Below are positions 28,732 through 37,290 of a DNA stretch of 64,000 nucleotides, piece after piece. The notes under the pieces were generated by a model. The model saw nothing but the letters and a program-made list of their open reading frames with translations, was not told where the DNA came from and did no database searches. Numbering within the stretch: the first letter of the stretch is position 1; each line of letters begins with the position of its first letter. The translations under genes and the position numbers were made by a program. Source of the DNA: Alphaproteobacteria bacterium. Its GTDB lineage: Bacteria > Pseudomonadota > Alphaproteobacteria > Micropepsales > Micropepsaceae. The stretch is taken from positions 1 through 64,000 of the forward strand of contig CANIHD010000003.1 in the NCBI GenBank assembly GCA_947467345.1. Direction: 5' to 3'.

Positions 28732-29211
28732 ATGACAAAATCCGAAAAGACTTTGGAACCCGGGGACAAGGCGCCCTCCTTCACCCTGCCACGGGAGGGC
28801 GGAGAGACGATCTCCCTTTCAGGACTAAAAGGCAAAACACTTGTCCTCTACTTCTATCCCAAGGACGACACCTCCGGTTGTACCGCTGAAGCCATCGCCT
28901 TCTCGGCTGAGGCAGCTAAGTTCAAAAACGCAGGCGCCGTGGTGGTCGGTGTGTCCAAGGACAGCCCGAAATCGCATGACAAATTCAAAGGCAAATACGA
29001 CCTCAAAGTCGTCCTGGCATCCGACGAGGACATCAAAACGGCCGAGGCCTATGGCGTCTGGGTCGAGAAGAGCATGTATGGCCGCAAATATATGGGCATG
29101 GAGCGGGCCACCTTCCTGATCGACGGCAAGGGCGTGATCCGCAAGATCTGGCACAAGGTCAAAGTCCCAGGCCACGCAGCCGAGGTTTTGGCGGCGGTGC
29201 GCGAACTCTAA
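28732..29211 (+). CDS. bcp: Thioredoxin-dependent peroxiredoxin, Bcp/PrxQ family (single-cysteine form)
   Basis: Reduces peroxides. The 159-residue protein has the PrxQ fold markers: GDKAPSFTLP, LYFYPKDDTSGCTAEA with the peroxidatic cysteine at residue 50, and SKDSPKSHDKF. In most Bcp proteins a resolving cysteine follows five positions later (GCTTEAC); here that position is isoleucine. Cys50 is the only cysteine in the protein, so it must work as a 1-Cys enzyme or use an external thiol. The insert KSMYGRKYMGMERATFLID is normal for the family. Confidence 0.94.
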   Translation: MTKSEKTLEPGDKAPSFTLPREGGETISLSGLKGKTLVLYFYPKDDTSGCTAEAIAFSAEAAKFKNAGAVVVGVSKDSPKSHDKFKGKYDLKVVLASDEDIKTAEAYGVWVEKSMYGRKYMGMERATFLIDGKGVIRKIWHKVKVPGHAAEVLAAVREL

Positions 29212-29477
29212 TTTGTCACAGATGCTCCCGGACTAAATTCAAACCAGTGCCACTATCGAATTGAATCGGCCCCGTCGGCGAAAGCGCTGAGTGAGCAAGA
29301 ATTCCGACATGTCATGAGGCCCTCGCCGAGGCGTGCAACAACATCTCGGGGGCCCTGCAGCCGGATACGCGTCAACACCTGGTCAACCATCTAAGAGCTT
29401 GATCTGGCGCCAAGAAGTAGGGTCAAATACTGGCAAGTGGGGTTGAAGCCCGGCACAGGGCTATAAGGGACGATATC

Positions 29478-30911
29478 ATGCTGGATTTGCTTCGTGAGCG
29501 AGGCTGGAAATTTGTTTGCGCCACATTCCGGGAGCGGCAAATTTACATTCGCAGTGATGGCCGCGTGCAGTTCTTCACCTTCGGGCCGCATATGCAGGCC
29601 ATCATGGCGGGCATCAGTCTCGTTTTCCTCGGCTGGGTGGCCTTCACCTCCGTCAATACGGTTTTCAAAGACCGCATCATCGCCTCCAAAGAAAATCATT
29701 TCCGGCAATTGCAGGAATCTTACGAGACGCGCATCGCCGGCTTGCAGCTTTCTTACGACCAGCTGAACGGCGCGCTTGTCGCCGCCGAAGATCAGTTCCG
29801 CGATGTCGCTGAAGAGCTCGAAGCAAAACAACAAGCGCTTGCCAGTGTCATCCGCAACAAAGAAGCGGTGCGCGCGGCGCTTGGGCTCGGCAGACCCGCT
29901 GCGCCGGCGGGCACGCCGGTCAGGCAGCGTGGCGCCAGCCTGATGAACAACACCTCCGTTGGCGGCGCGTCATTCGCCGACCAAAGTGCAGGAAGCGTAT
30001 TGCCGCGTTCACCCACCGCCCTCGCGCCGACAAGCGGAACTTTCAAAAGCGACTCGCGCCCAGCCTCGGCCACGAATTCCAGCGCGACAAATAAAAGCAC
30101 CGAAGGCAGACCGCGCGCCTATTTGCGTGACGCCGCTCAAAAGGTTGGGCAATTTTTCCACGTCACGTCCGGAACATCTTTTGTAAATCACCCGTCTATT
30201 CCTGCAATCGCCGGACTTCGCGACAGGCTCGCGTCCCTTCTTCCTTCGCAGAAGGGGCTGCTGGAAGCCGCTACCGTCGATGTCAAAGCCGATGCAAAAC
30301 GCCTTGAGCGCGCAATCCGTGATGCCGGCCTCAATCCCTCGACGCTGCTTGCGCGCGTCAATCGTAACCGCGGTATGGGCGGTCCCAATATCCCCCTAAC
30401 GTCTGGCTATGGCGACGAAGCTTTCGCGAATGCGGCAGCTGGCGCTGCGGCCGAATTGAGCGCGTTGCAAAACGTCGCGACGGCCATGACCTCGGTGCCC
30501 TTGACATCGCCGGTTCCTGGGAAGGCGCTGGAAACCACAAGCGGGTTTGGCGCACGCGAAGATCCCTTCACGCATCGCCAGGCCTTCCATAGCGGTTTGG
30601 ATTTTGCGGGTGCCTGGGGTACGCCGGTCAGCGTGACGGCGCCGGGCATTGTCACCTATGCGGGACCGCGCGGCGAATACGGCAACACGGTTGAAGTCGA
30701 CCATGGCTTTGGAATCAAAACCCGCTACGGCCATCTTTCGCGCATCTCGGTTGCGGTCGGCACCAAAGTCGTGCGCGGCGTGCAGATCGGCAAGATCGGA
30801 TCGACAGGGCGCAGCACAGGCCCGCATCTGCATTACGAAGTGTGGGTCGAAAACGCGGTGCGCAATCCGAGCACATTTTTAAAGGCGGGGCGTGATGTTC
30901 TCAAAGACTAA
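29478..30911 (+). CDS. M23-family metallopeptidase with coiled coil (LytM-like)
   Basis: A probable peptidoglycan endopeptidase or regulator of one. From N to C: a short cytoplasmic part, one membrane segment (about 39-61, AIMAGISLVFLGWVAFT), a periplasmic coiled coil (about 72-140), a disordered Ser/Thr/Ala-rich stretch, and a LytM domain at 350-465. The zinc ligands are present: HRQAFHSGLDF (H and D) and PHLHYEVW (HxH). So it is likely catalytic rather than degenerate. Its 3' end overlaps the bactofilin gene by 17 bp, and such M23-bactofilin pairs shape cells in several bacteria. AAGGGA precedes the ATG. Confidence 0.92.
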   Translation: MLDLLRERGWKFVCATFRERQIYIRSDGRVQFFTFGPHMQAIMAGISLVFLGWVAFTSVNTVFKDRIIASKENHFRQLQESYETRIAGLQLSYDQLNGALVAAEDQFRDVAEELEAKQQALASVIRNKEAVRAALGLGRPAAPAGTPVRQRGASLMNNTSVGGASFADQSAGSVLPRSPTALAPTSGTFKSDSRPASATNSSATNKSTEGRPRAYLRDAAQKVGQFFHVTSGTSFVNHPSIPAIAGLRDRLASLLPSQKGLLEAATVDVKADAKRLERAIRDAGLNPSTLLARVNRNRGMGGPNIPLTSGYGDEAFANAAAGAAAELSALQNVATAMTSVPLTSPVPGKALETTSGFGAREDPFTHRQAFHSGLDFAGAWGTPVSVTAPGIVTYAGPRGEYGNTVEVDHGFGIKTRYGHLSRISVAVGTKVVRGVQIGKIGSTGRSTGPHLHYEVWVENAVRNPSTFLKAGRDVLKD

Positions 30912-31404
30912 GGCAACGGAGTCTCCCACTTCCATGTCCACACCGCCCTCTCCTGCAACACTGCCAAAGCGCCCGGCGCGCCCGCAGGCGCCATCGATCG
31001 TCAGCGCCGATCTGACCGTGCAAGGCACGCTGATCTCGGCCGGCGAGCTTCAAATCGACGGTCGCGTCGAGGGCGATATCCGCGCCGCGGCCATAGTGGT
31101 CGGCGACAACGCGGTCATCATGGGCGACATCAGCGCTGAGGAATTGACCGTCCGTGGCCGCGTCGAAGGCAATATCCGCGCGCGCAAGGTGCAGCTTTGC
31201 GCCACCTGCCATGTCGAAGGCACGATCCTGCACGAGGCATTGTCCATCGAAGCGGGCGCCTTCTTCGAAGGCAACTGCCGTCACTCCGACAATCCGCTGG
31301 CCGAATTTACGGAAATAGCCGGGCGTTCGGGCAATGTGGCGCAGCGCCCCGTTGCCGTTGCGACCAACTCGGTGATTGCCGAACCAGCGCGCACGACGGG
31401 CTGA
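30895..31404 (+). CDS. bacM: Bactofilin
   Basis: Bactofilins polymerise into beta-helical filaments that localise cell-wall enzymes. The roughly 169-residue product has a Pro-rich N-terminal tail (1-40) and a central beta-helix of regular short repeats (VQGTLISAGELQIDGRVEGD, AEELTVRGRVEGNIRA, CHVEGTILHEALSIEAGA). A disordered C-terminal tail follows. ATG 30895 follows GGCGGGG; a GTG directly before it (30892) is equally possible. It overlaps the end of the M23 gene, so the two are translated together, and the peptidase is its probable partner. Confidence 0.93.
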   Translation: MFSKTKATESPTSMSTPPSPATLPKRPARPQAPSIVSADLTVQGTLISAGELQIDGRVEGDIRAAAIVVGDNAVIMGDISAEELTVRGRVEGNIRARKVQLCATCHVEGTILHEALSIEAGAFFEGNCRHSDNPLAEFTEIAGRSGNVAQRPVAVATNSVIAEPARTTG

Positions 31405-31470
31405 GAAAGCAAGCGCCGCAAAGCGACGTCTCGAACTGTCAGAAAAAAACGTTGTGCTGAGATGCGAACG

Positions 31471-31562
31471 TCCTTCGAGACGCGCCTTCGGCGCTCCTCA
31501 GGACGAGGAACAAAATCAATCCTCGTGGTGAGGAGGTCGCGTAGCGACCGTCTCGAACCACG
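31471..31562. repeat. Palindromic intergenic repeat element
   Basis: The stretch runs from TCCTTCGAGACGCGCC to GTCTCGAACCACG. Imperfect arms pair across it: CGAGACG with CGTCTCG at the outer ends, and TCCTCAGGACGAGGA with TCCTCGTGGTGAGGA toward the centre, with CGCGCCTTCGGCGC and GTCGCGTAGCGAC as small inner hairpins. The form is familiar from intergenic repeats of Bradyrhizobium-like genomes. It lies between bacM and the convergent prfB. Another hairpin, GCGGCCCGCTAACGCGGGCGC, follows at 31562-31582 and may serve as a terminator. Confidence 0.7.
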
Positions 31563-31600
31563 CGGCCCGCTAACGCGGGCGCCTCAACAACGGTGTTCTT

Positions 31601-32729
31601 TTATTCGAGATCCGTCACGTCGGGAGTTCCGCCGCCGACTTTCTGCGCCAATGACGCCGCCATAAACGGATCGAGCTCGCCGTCCAGAACGTCGCCTGGC
31701 GAATGGCTTTCCATGCCGGTGCGCAAATCCTTCACCAGCTGATAGGGCTGAAGAACATAAGAGCGTATCTGGTGTCCCCAACCGATATCGCTTTTGGCGT
31801 CGTTCTCGGCCTGCGCGGCGTCTTCGCGCTTTTTCAATTCCGCTTCGTAGAGACGCGCGCGCAACATGCCCCAGGCGGTGGCGCGGTTCTTATGCTGCGA
31901 GCGGTCGTTCTGGCACTGCACGGCGATACCGGACGGCAGATGCGTGATGCGCACCGCGCTCTCGGTCTTGTTGACGTGCTGACCGCCGGCGCCTGAGGCG
32001 CGGTAAACGTCGATGCGAACGTCTTTTTCCGGAATCTCGATCTCGATCTTGTCGTCGATCACCGGATAGACGCCGACACTGGCAAAACTGGTGTGGCGCC
32101 GCGCATTGGAATCGAACGGCGAAATCCGCACCAGGCGATGCACGCCGGTTTCCGTCTTCAGCCAGCCATAGGCATTATGGCCCTTGATCACGAGCGTCGC
32201 CGATTTGATTCCGGCCTCTTCGCCTTCGCTCTCTTCGAGATATTCGACCTTATAGCCTTTGCGCTCGGCCCAGCGCGTGTACATGCGGAGCAGCATCGAA
32301 GCCCAGTCCTGCGATTCCGTGCCGCCGGCACCGGCATGAACTTCCAAATAAGAATCGTTGGAATCAGCTTCGCCCGACAACATGGATTCCAATTCCATGG
32401 CGGCGGAGCGCGATTTCAGCCCCGCTAGATTGGCTTCCGCTTCACCGACCAAAGCCTTGTCGCCCTCGGCTTCGGCGAGTTCGATCATGCCGACATTGTC
32501 GGAAAGGTCGCGTTCCAGACCCGCATAAGCCGACAGCGACTCATCGAGGCGCGTACGCTCGCGCATCAATTCCTGCGCCTTTTGGGCGTCGTTCCAGAAA
32601 TCGGGGGATTCAGACTTTGCGTTCAGTTCTGCGAGGCGGCGTTGGGCGTTGTCCCAGTTAAAGATGCCTCCTCAGCAGCGCGAGCGACTGCTTGATCTGG
32701 CCGATGGTCCGCTCGGTATCCGCGCGCAT
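31601..32729 (-). CDS. prfB: Peptide chain release factor 2 (programmed +1 frameshift)
   Basis: RF2 ends translation at UGA and UAA. The main frame (32569 to 31601) lacks an N-terminus. Twenty-three codons in another frame start at ATG 32729 ([19 protein letters not shown]) and end CTT at 32663-32661, followed by a TAA. A +1 shift that skips base 32660 continues L-N-W-D-N-A-Q into the main frame, giving 375 residues. Seen: the SPF anticodon-like tripeptide ([13 protein letters not shown]) that marks RF2, and GGQ in [15 protein letters not shown]. It lies downstream of mrcA in the same direction. The shift site is described separately. Confidence 0.95.
32657..32672 (-). promoter_or_regulatory. 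Programmed +1 frameshift site of prfB with UAA stop
   Basis: Read on the reverse strand: AGGAGG (32672-32667), spacer CAT, slippery codon CTT (32663-32661), stop TAA (32660-32658), then C (32657). The spacing from the internal Shine-Dalgarno to CTT is the canonical three bases. The canonical stop is TGA; here it is TAA because the codon read after the shift is AAC (Asn) instead of GAC (Asp). Confidence 0.92.
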
Positions 32730-32810
32730 GGCTGCTTTTATCCCTGGGTAGAACGGCGTTCGATATAGGGGCACCGCGCGGCACCGTAAAGGTCCGCGCG
32801 GCCGGCAGGC

Positions 32811-35237
32811 TTAGTAAAGCCCGCCGGTGCCTTCGCCGATAATGGTGTTGACGGTATCGGACGGCGGCGCGCCATTCGCGTTGACGCGTGCGGTTTCGAA
32901 GCCGTCATCGTCGCGATAATTGCGGCTGGGATCGTCTTGCGAATAGCCCTGCCCCGGTTCCGTGCCGGGCTTGAAGGCTTCGAGAATGCCGTTTACTTCG
33001 ACCAGCACGACACCGGCCGGAATGCGGAACGGTGTCGCGGGTTGATCCGCCAAAGCTTCCGCCATGAAGTCGCGGAAAACGGGAGCGGCATTGCGGCCGC
33101 CGGTTTCGGTGGAGCCGAGCGTGCGGGGATTGTCGTAGCCAAAATAAACGCCGACCGCGAGATCCGGTGAGAAGCCGACAAACCACACGTCGCGATTCTC
33201 GCTCGACGTTCCGGTCTTACCGGCCAGCGGCTTGCCGACGGCTTTGACGGCCGTGCCGGTACCGCGCTGAACGACGCCTTCCATCAGCGACACGACCTGA
33301 TAGGCAGTACGCGGATCGAGCACCTGGGGCCGGAATTCCGGCAGCAAGGGTTCTTCCTGCGACTTCCAGTCCTTGTCGTTGCACTCCGGACATTCCCGGT
33401 TGTCGAAGCGATACACCGTCTTGCCGTGGCGATCCTGCACGCGTGTGACCAGTGTCGGCATCAGCTTGCGCCCGCCATTCACGAATTGCGCGTAGCCGGT
33501 GGTCACCTTCAGCAGCGTGCTTTCGCCGGCGCCGAGCGACATGGACAGCAGATGCGGCAATTTCTCGTAGACGCCCATGCGCTCGACCGTCTCGGCAATC
33601 TTCTCGATGCCGATTTCATGCGCGAGCCGCGCGGTCATGACGTTGCGCGAAAGCTCCAGACCTTTGCGCAAAGTCGTGAGGCCGAGATATTCGCCTTCTT
33701 CGTAATTTTGCGGCGTCCATAGCGGCAGACCTGGGCCTTGCGGGACTGCAAACGGCGAATCCAGCACGCGCGAAATCGGCGTGTAGCCATTGTCCAATGC
33801 CGTTGCATAAACGAACGGCTTGAAGGTCGAGCCGGGCTGACGCTGCGCCTGCATGGCGCGATCGAATTCGCTGGACGCGTACGAGAAGCCGCCCGAGAGC
33901 GCCAGCACATCGCCTGTGAAGGGATCGATGGCGACGATGGCGCCGTTTATCTCCGGCACCTGCCGCAAGCCATAGGTGTCGGAAACCTTGCCCGGCTCGG
34001 CCAGGCTTTCGACATAGACAACGAAGCCAGGCGCAACAGCGTCGGCGGCCTTCTTAACTTCGGGGCCGAGCCACGAGCGGATCGGTTTGCGCGCCCAGGC
34101 CAATTCCTTGAAAGGAATTTGCCCTTTGCCGCCGCCTTCGAATGTCAGCTCCACATCTTGCTTTGCAGAAATGCCGGTTACGACCGCGAGGCGCCACGTA
34201 GGCACACCCGAACGGTTCTGCACCTCTTTGAATTTCACCTGCCAGTCCGCATCCATATCGAGCTTGGCAACCGGGCCGCGCCAGCCATGGCGGCGGTCAT
34301 ATTCGATCAGGCCTTTGCGCAGCGAACGCACAGCAATGTCTTGCAGGCGCGTGTCGAGCGTGGTGCGAACCTGGAGGCCGCCATCGTAAAGCGCCTCCTG
34401 TCCATACTTCTCGTAGAGAACGCGGCGAACTTCTTCGACAAAATAATCGACGTCCTGCGCAACAGCACCGAACGGACGGCGATAGGTGACCAGATCTTCG
34501 GCTTTCGCCGTTTCCGCCTGCTCATGCGTGACGTAACCGTTCTCGGCCATCTGATCGATGACCCAGTTGCGGCGAATGATGGCCGCCTCTTTGCGCCGGA
34601 CCGGATGATAGTTGGCAGGGCCTTTAGGAAGAGCGGCGAGATAGGCGATTTCCCCGAGGCTGAGTTCGCCGAGCGGCTTGGAGAAATAATTCATCGCCGC
34701 GGCTGTCACGCCGTATGAGTTTTCGCCGAGAAATATCTGATTCAAATAGAGTTCGAGGATCTTGTCCTTGGTGAACGCGCCGTCGATGCGCATGGCCAGA
34801 ACGGCCTCACGCACTTTGCGCGAATAGTTCACGTCGCTGTTCAACAAGAAGACGCGCGCGACTTGCTGCGTGATGGTGGAAGCGCCTTGCGGGCGGCCCG
34901 TATTGCGGAGGTTGTAAACAATCGCGCGCGCAATGCCGGAAATATCCACGCCAGGATGGTTGTAGAAATTCTTATCCTCGGCAGAAAGGAACGCCTCTTT
35001 GAGCAGCGCCGGCATCGCACCGATCGGCACGAAGAGCCGGCGCTCGCGGGCGTATTCGCCGATCAGCGTGCCGTTGCCGGCATAGACCCGTGTGGTGACG
35101 GGAGGCTCGTAATTCGTCAGCGCGTCATAGCTCGGCAGATCGCGCGTGATCCAATAGATGAAACCGGCAGAACCGATGAGACCCGTCACTACCAGGACGG
35201 CCAAGCCGCCAAGCACATATCGAACCGATTTACTCAT
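32811..35237 (-). CDS. mrcA: Penicillin-binding protein 1A (bifunctional glycosyltransferase/transpeptidase)
   Basis: Polymerises and cross-links peptidoglycan. From ATG 35237 the protein has 808 residues: one N-terminal membrane anchor (about 5-30), a GT51 domain (LSAEDKNFYNHPGVD, QGASTITQQVARV), an OB-like linker, and a transpeptidase with SxxK in RQPGSTFKPFVYA, SRN (KGLELSRNVMTAR) and KTG in LAGKTGTSSENRD. The C-terminal tail is disordered and acidic. Starts at 35261 or 35276 would add 8-13 residues without similarity. The order amiC-mrcA-prfB on one strand, divergent from rne, is conserved in alphaproteobacteria. Confidence 0.96.
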   Translation of the reverse strand: MSKSVRYVLGGLAVLVVTGLIGSAGFIYWITRDLPSYDALTNYEPPVTTRVYAGNGTLIGEYARERRLFVPIGAMPALLKEAFLSAEDKNFYNHPGVDISGIARAIVYNLRNTGRPQGASTITQQVARVFLLNSDVNYSRKVREAVLAMRIDGAFTKDKILELYLNQIFLGENSYGVTAAAMNYFSKPLGELSLGEIAYLAALPKGPANYHPVRRKEAAIIRRNWVIDQMAENGYVTHEQAETAKAEDLVTYRRPFGAVAQDVDYFVEEVRRVLYEKYGQEALYDGGLQVRTTLDTRLQDIAVRSLRKGLIEYDRRHGWRGPVAKLDMDADWQVKFKEVQNRSGVPTWRLAVVTGISAKQDVELTFEGGGKGQIPFKELAWARKPIRSWLGPEVKKAADAVAPGFVVYVESLAEPGKVSDTYGLRQVPEINGAIVAIDPFTGDVLALSGGFSYASSEFDRAMQAQRQPGSTFKPFVYATALDNGYTPISRVLDSPFAVPQGPGLPLWTPQNYEEGEYLGLTTLRKGLELSRNVMTARLAHEIGIEKIAETVERMGVYEKLPHLLSMSLGAGESTLLKVTTGYAQFVNGGRKLMPTLVTRVQDRHGKTVYRFDNRECPECNDKDWKSQEEPLLPEFRPQVLDPRTAYQVVSLMEGVVQRGTGTAVKAVGKPLAGKTGTSSENRDVWFVGFSPDLAVGVYFGYDNPRTLGSTETGGRNAAPVFRDFMAEALADQPATPFRIPAGVVLVEVNGILEAFKPGTEPGQGYSQDDPSRNYRDDDGFETARVNANGAPPSDTVNTIIGEGTGGLY

Positions 35238-35399
35238 TCGCCGAATGATCTCACGAGGCATGCCGGACCGGCACAAAGCGTGCCGCGCCGCACGCGAAGC
35301 ACATCCATACCATGTGTTATACGGCGGGAAAAAGGCGATCTCCGCCGATCACCAAAATGCGAGACGACTTCTAGAATTCGCATAAAAGGCAAAAGTTCC

Positions 35400-36749
35400 C
35401 TAATTGGCGGCGCGGCGGATAGTCGACGCAGTGTCACCGGCAAAATGACGGTCGATGGCGCTGCCGACAGCTTCTGCGACCCGCCCCCGCCATGAATCGG
35501 TGATCATGACCGCTTCATCCGCTTTGTTGGTCAGATAGCCGAGCTCCAAGAGAACCGCAGGCACATCCGGCCCCTTCAACACGGCGAAGCCAGCCGAACG
35601 ATGGGGTGTTGTCGGGCGTACGGTGGTGGCGCGCGGCAGCGTGCTCACCAATGTTTCGGCGAATCGAACCGAGCGATTCATAGTGTCGCGCTGCGCGAGA
35701 TCGATCAGAATCGAGGCCACCGGCGTGTCTTCCGACGAGAGATCCACGCCGGCGATGATGTCCGACATGTTTTCCTTTTCGGCCAGTTTCGCGGCTTCCC
35801 TGTCCGACGCCGACTCCGAGAGCGTGTAGACGGACGCGCCGCGAACCTCGCCGTGGTCGTTCGAATCGGCATGTAGCGAGACAAAAAGATCGGCCTTCAC
35901 GCGACGGGCAATGGTCACCCGTTCTTTGAGCGGAATGAAGATGTCCTTGTCCCTGGTGAGATAGACTTTGTAACGCCCCGTCGCCTCAAGGGCGTCTCGA
36001 ACCTTGCGCCCAACCTGCAGCACCAGGTCTTTTTCCTGAACGCCGCTGCCGCCATGGGTGCCGGGATCGATCCCGCCATGACCGGGATCGAGAACGATAA
36101 TGCGCTTACCGGGCGCTGAGCCGGTTCTGGGCGTATTGAGCGGCGGCGGTTCCAGCCTCGTGGCCGCCCCTGCGACCCGGTTTTCCCGCGGCCACCCAGC
36201 ACTCGCCACGAAGGCCTCGTTGGTGGTGGGAACCAGATCCACGACCAACCGAAATCCTTGAGCGCCTTCTGGCGGCAGCAATTGCGGCTTGCTAGCCCGA
36301 ACGGGCGAATTCAGGTCGATAACGAAGCGAGAATTTCCCTGCCGAAACAACCCGTAGCGATAGCTTCTTACAGCAGACCTTCCGCTTGGGCGGGCGGCAT
36401 CTGGTATGCGCCACAGGACCTCGGGAAGGTCGACCACGATGCGGTTCGGGTTGACCAGGACAAAGGTTTCGGCGCTGACGGGATCGCTGAGCTCGACCAC
36501 AAAACGGGTACGGCCCGCCTCTTCCGAGAGGCGCAGGCCAATAACGATCGGGGTTACAGAGGGGCGGGTCTGCTCGCGATTGACGCGGTCGACCAATGCG
36601 CCCAGCGGGTCATTGGCGTCGGCTGCTGACGCCGCGCCTGGCCTGGCCATGGGAAGGGGCTGAGCGGCGGCCGAGCCGGCAAGGATGGCGGCGAGCATAA
36701 GCCCCGCGCCCAACCTTCCAATTCGCCCCCACATCCCAGGAATCCCCAT
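35400..36749 (-). CDS. amiC: N-acetylmuramoyl-L-alanine amidase (AMIN + Amidase_3)
   Basis: Splits septal peptidoglycan during division. The 449-residue protein has a signal peptide (MLAAILAGSAAAQP, cleavage near residue 29), an AMIN domain at about 65-170 (TRFVVELSDPVSAETFVL, NRIVVDLPEVLW) for peptidoglycan targeting, and a zinc amidase at about 220-435. Zinc and catalytic residues are visible in VLDPGHGGIDPG, GVQEKDLVL, FVSLHADSND and VLLELGYLTNKAD. An ATG at 36734 is a possible alternative start. LytM-type activators control such amidases; the M23 protein at 29.5 kb could be one, which is inference. Confidence 0.94.
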   Translation of the reverse strand: MGIPGMWGRIGRLGAGLMLAAILAGSAAAQPLPMARPGAASAADANDPLGALVDRVNREQTRPSVTPIVIGLRLSEEAGRTRFVVELSDPVSAETFVLVNPNRIVVDLPEVLWRIPDAARPSGRSAVRSYRYGLFRQGNSRFVIDLNSPVRASKPQLLPPEGAQGFRLVVDLVPTTNEAFVASAGWPRENRVAGAATRLEPPPLNTPRTGSAPGKRIIVLDPGHGGIDPGTHGGSGVQEKDLVLQVGRKVRDALEATGRYKVYLTRDKDIFIPLKERVTIARRVKADLFVSLHADSNDHGEVRGASVYTLSESASDREAAKLAEKENMSDIIAGVDLSSEDTPVASILIDLAQRDTMNRSVRFAETLVSTLPRATTVRPTTPHRSAGFAVLKGPDVPAVLLELGYLTNKADEAVMITDSWRGRVAEAVGSAIDRHFAGDTASTIRRAAN

Positions 36750-37290
36750 TTAGGTGAATCGCTCCCAACAATCTGGTTTGCAAGCGTTTATACTTCGTTA
36801 GCAAATCCGGTCTCTATTAGCTCTAACAGGCTTGAGTAGGAAATCCGACACGAACGAGGGTCTACCCCTTGCCGCCGGGTCGGCCCTTCCACTACAAAGC
36901 GTGTGTCCTGTCCTGCCCGGTCTGAGTCGCGCTACACCGCCTCGGCCGATGGATGGGAAAATGCTTTCCTCAAGCGCCCAAGGCCCCGGAAAGCCCTGTT
37001 TTTTCGTGTCGCGAAGGCTTTGGCCTTTTCGGCGCGGCCCTTTGGACACCACCGGTCCGGTGCATTCGCTAACCCGCGATACACAGGCGAACCGGGTTTC
37101 GAATTGAGATGGCTGGCAGCAACGCTTCTCGCGACTTCCCCATAGCGCAAGGCCGACGCCTTACGAACTCGTCTTCGCGCCAGCCACACTGCACCTTCAA
37201 CATTCTGCGCCCAGTTCCGCCGATCCGCACGCGCGTGAGTTCGCTCGCGCTTTCGCGTTTCGCAGCCGAGCGGGCAGCACGGAGATTACC
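36750..37290. other. 541-bp intergenic region: amiC promoter side and long rne leader
   Basis: No gene is supported here; short open frames lack a ribosome site and similarity. It separates the divergent amiC and rne genes. A 13-bp palindrome CACCGGTCCGGTG lies at 37050-37062, and GC-rich inverted segments (GGCCTTTTCGGCGCGGCC, about 37022-37039) could fold in RNA. RNase E controls its own mRNA through the 5' leader in E. coli; a similar role for this leader is inference. CACGGAG precedes the rne ATG. Confidence 0.5.

Noticed and set aside
29212-29477. Possible small gene remnant (a frame ending LQPDTRQHLVNHLRA)
   Set aside because: The frame has no ATG, GTG or TTG start and no ribosome site, and is interrupted upstream; I see no supportable gene in these 266 bp.
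32570-32729. prfB as a truncated or frameshifted pseudogene
   Set aside because: The internal Shine-Dalgarno, CTT slippery codon and stop have canonical spacing, and the joined product has normal length, so it is programmed.
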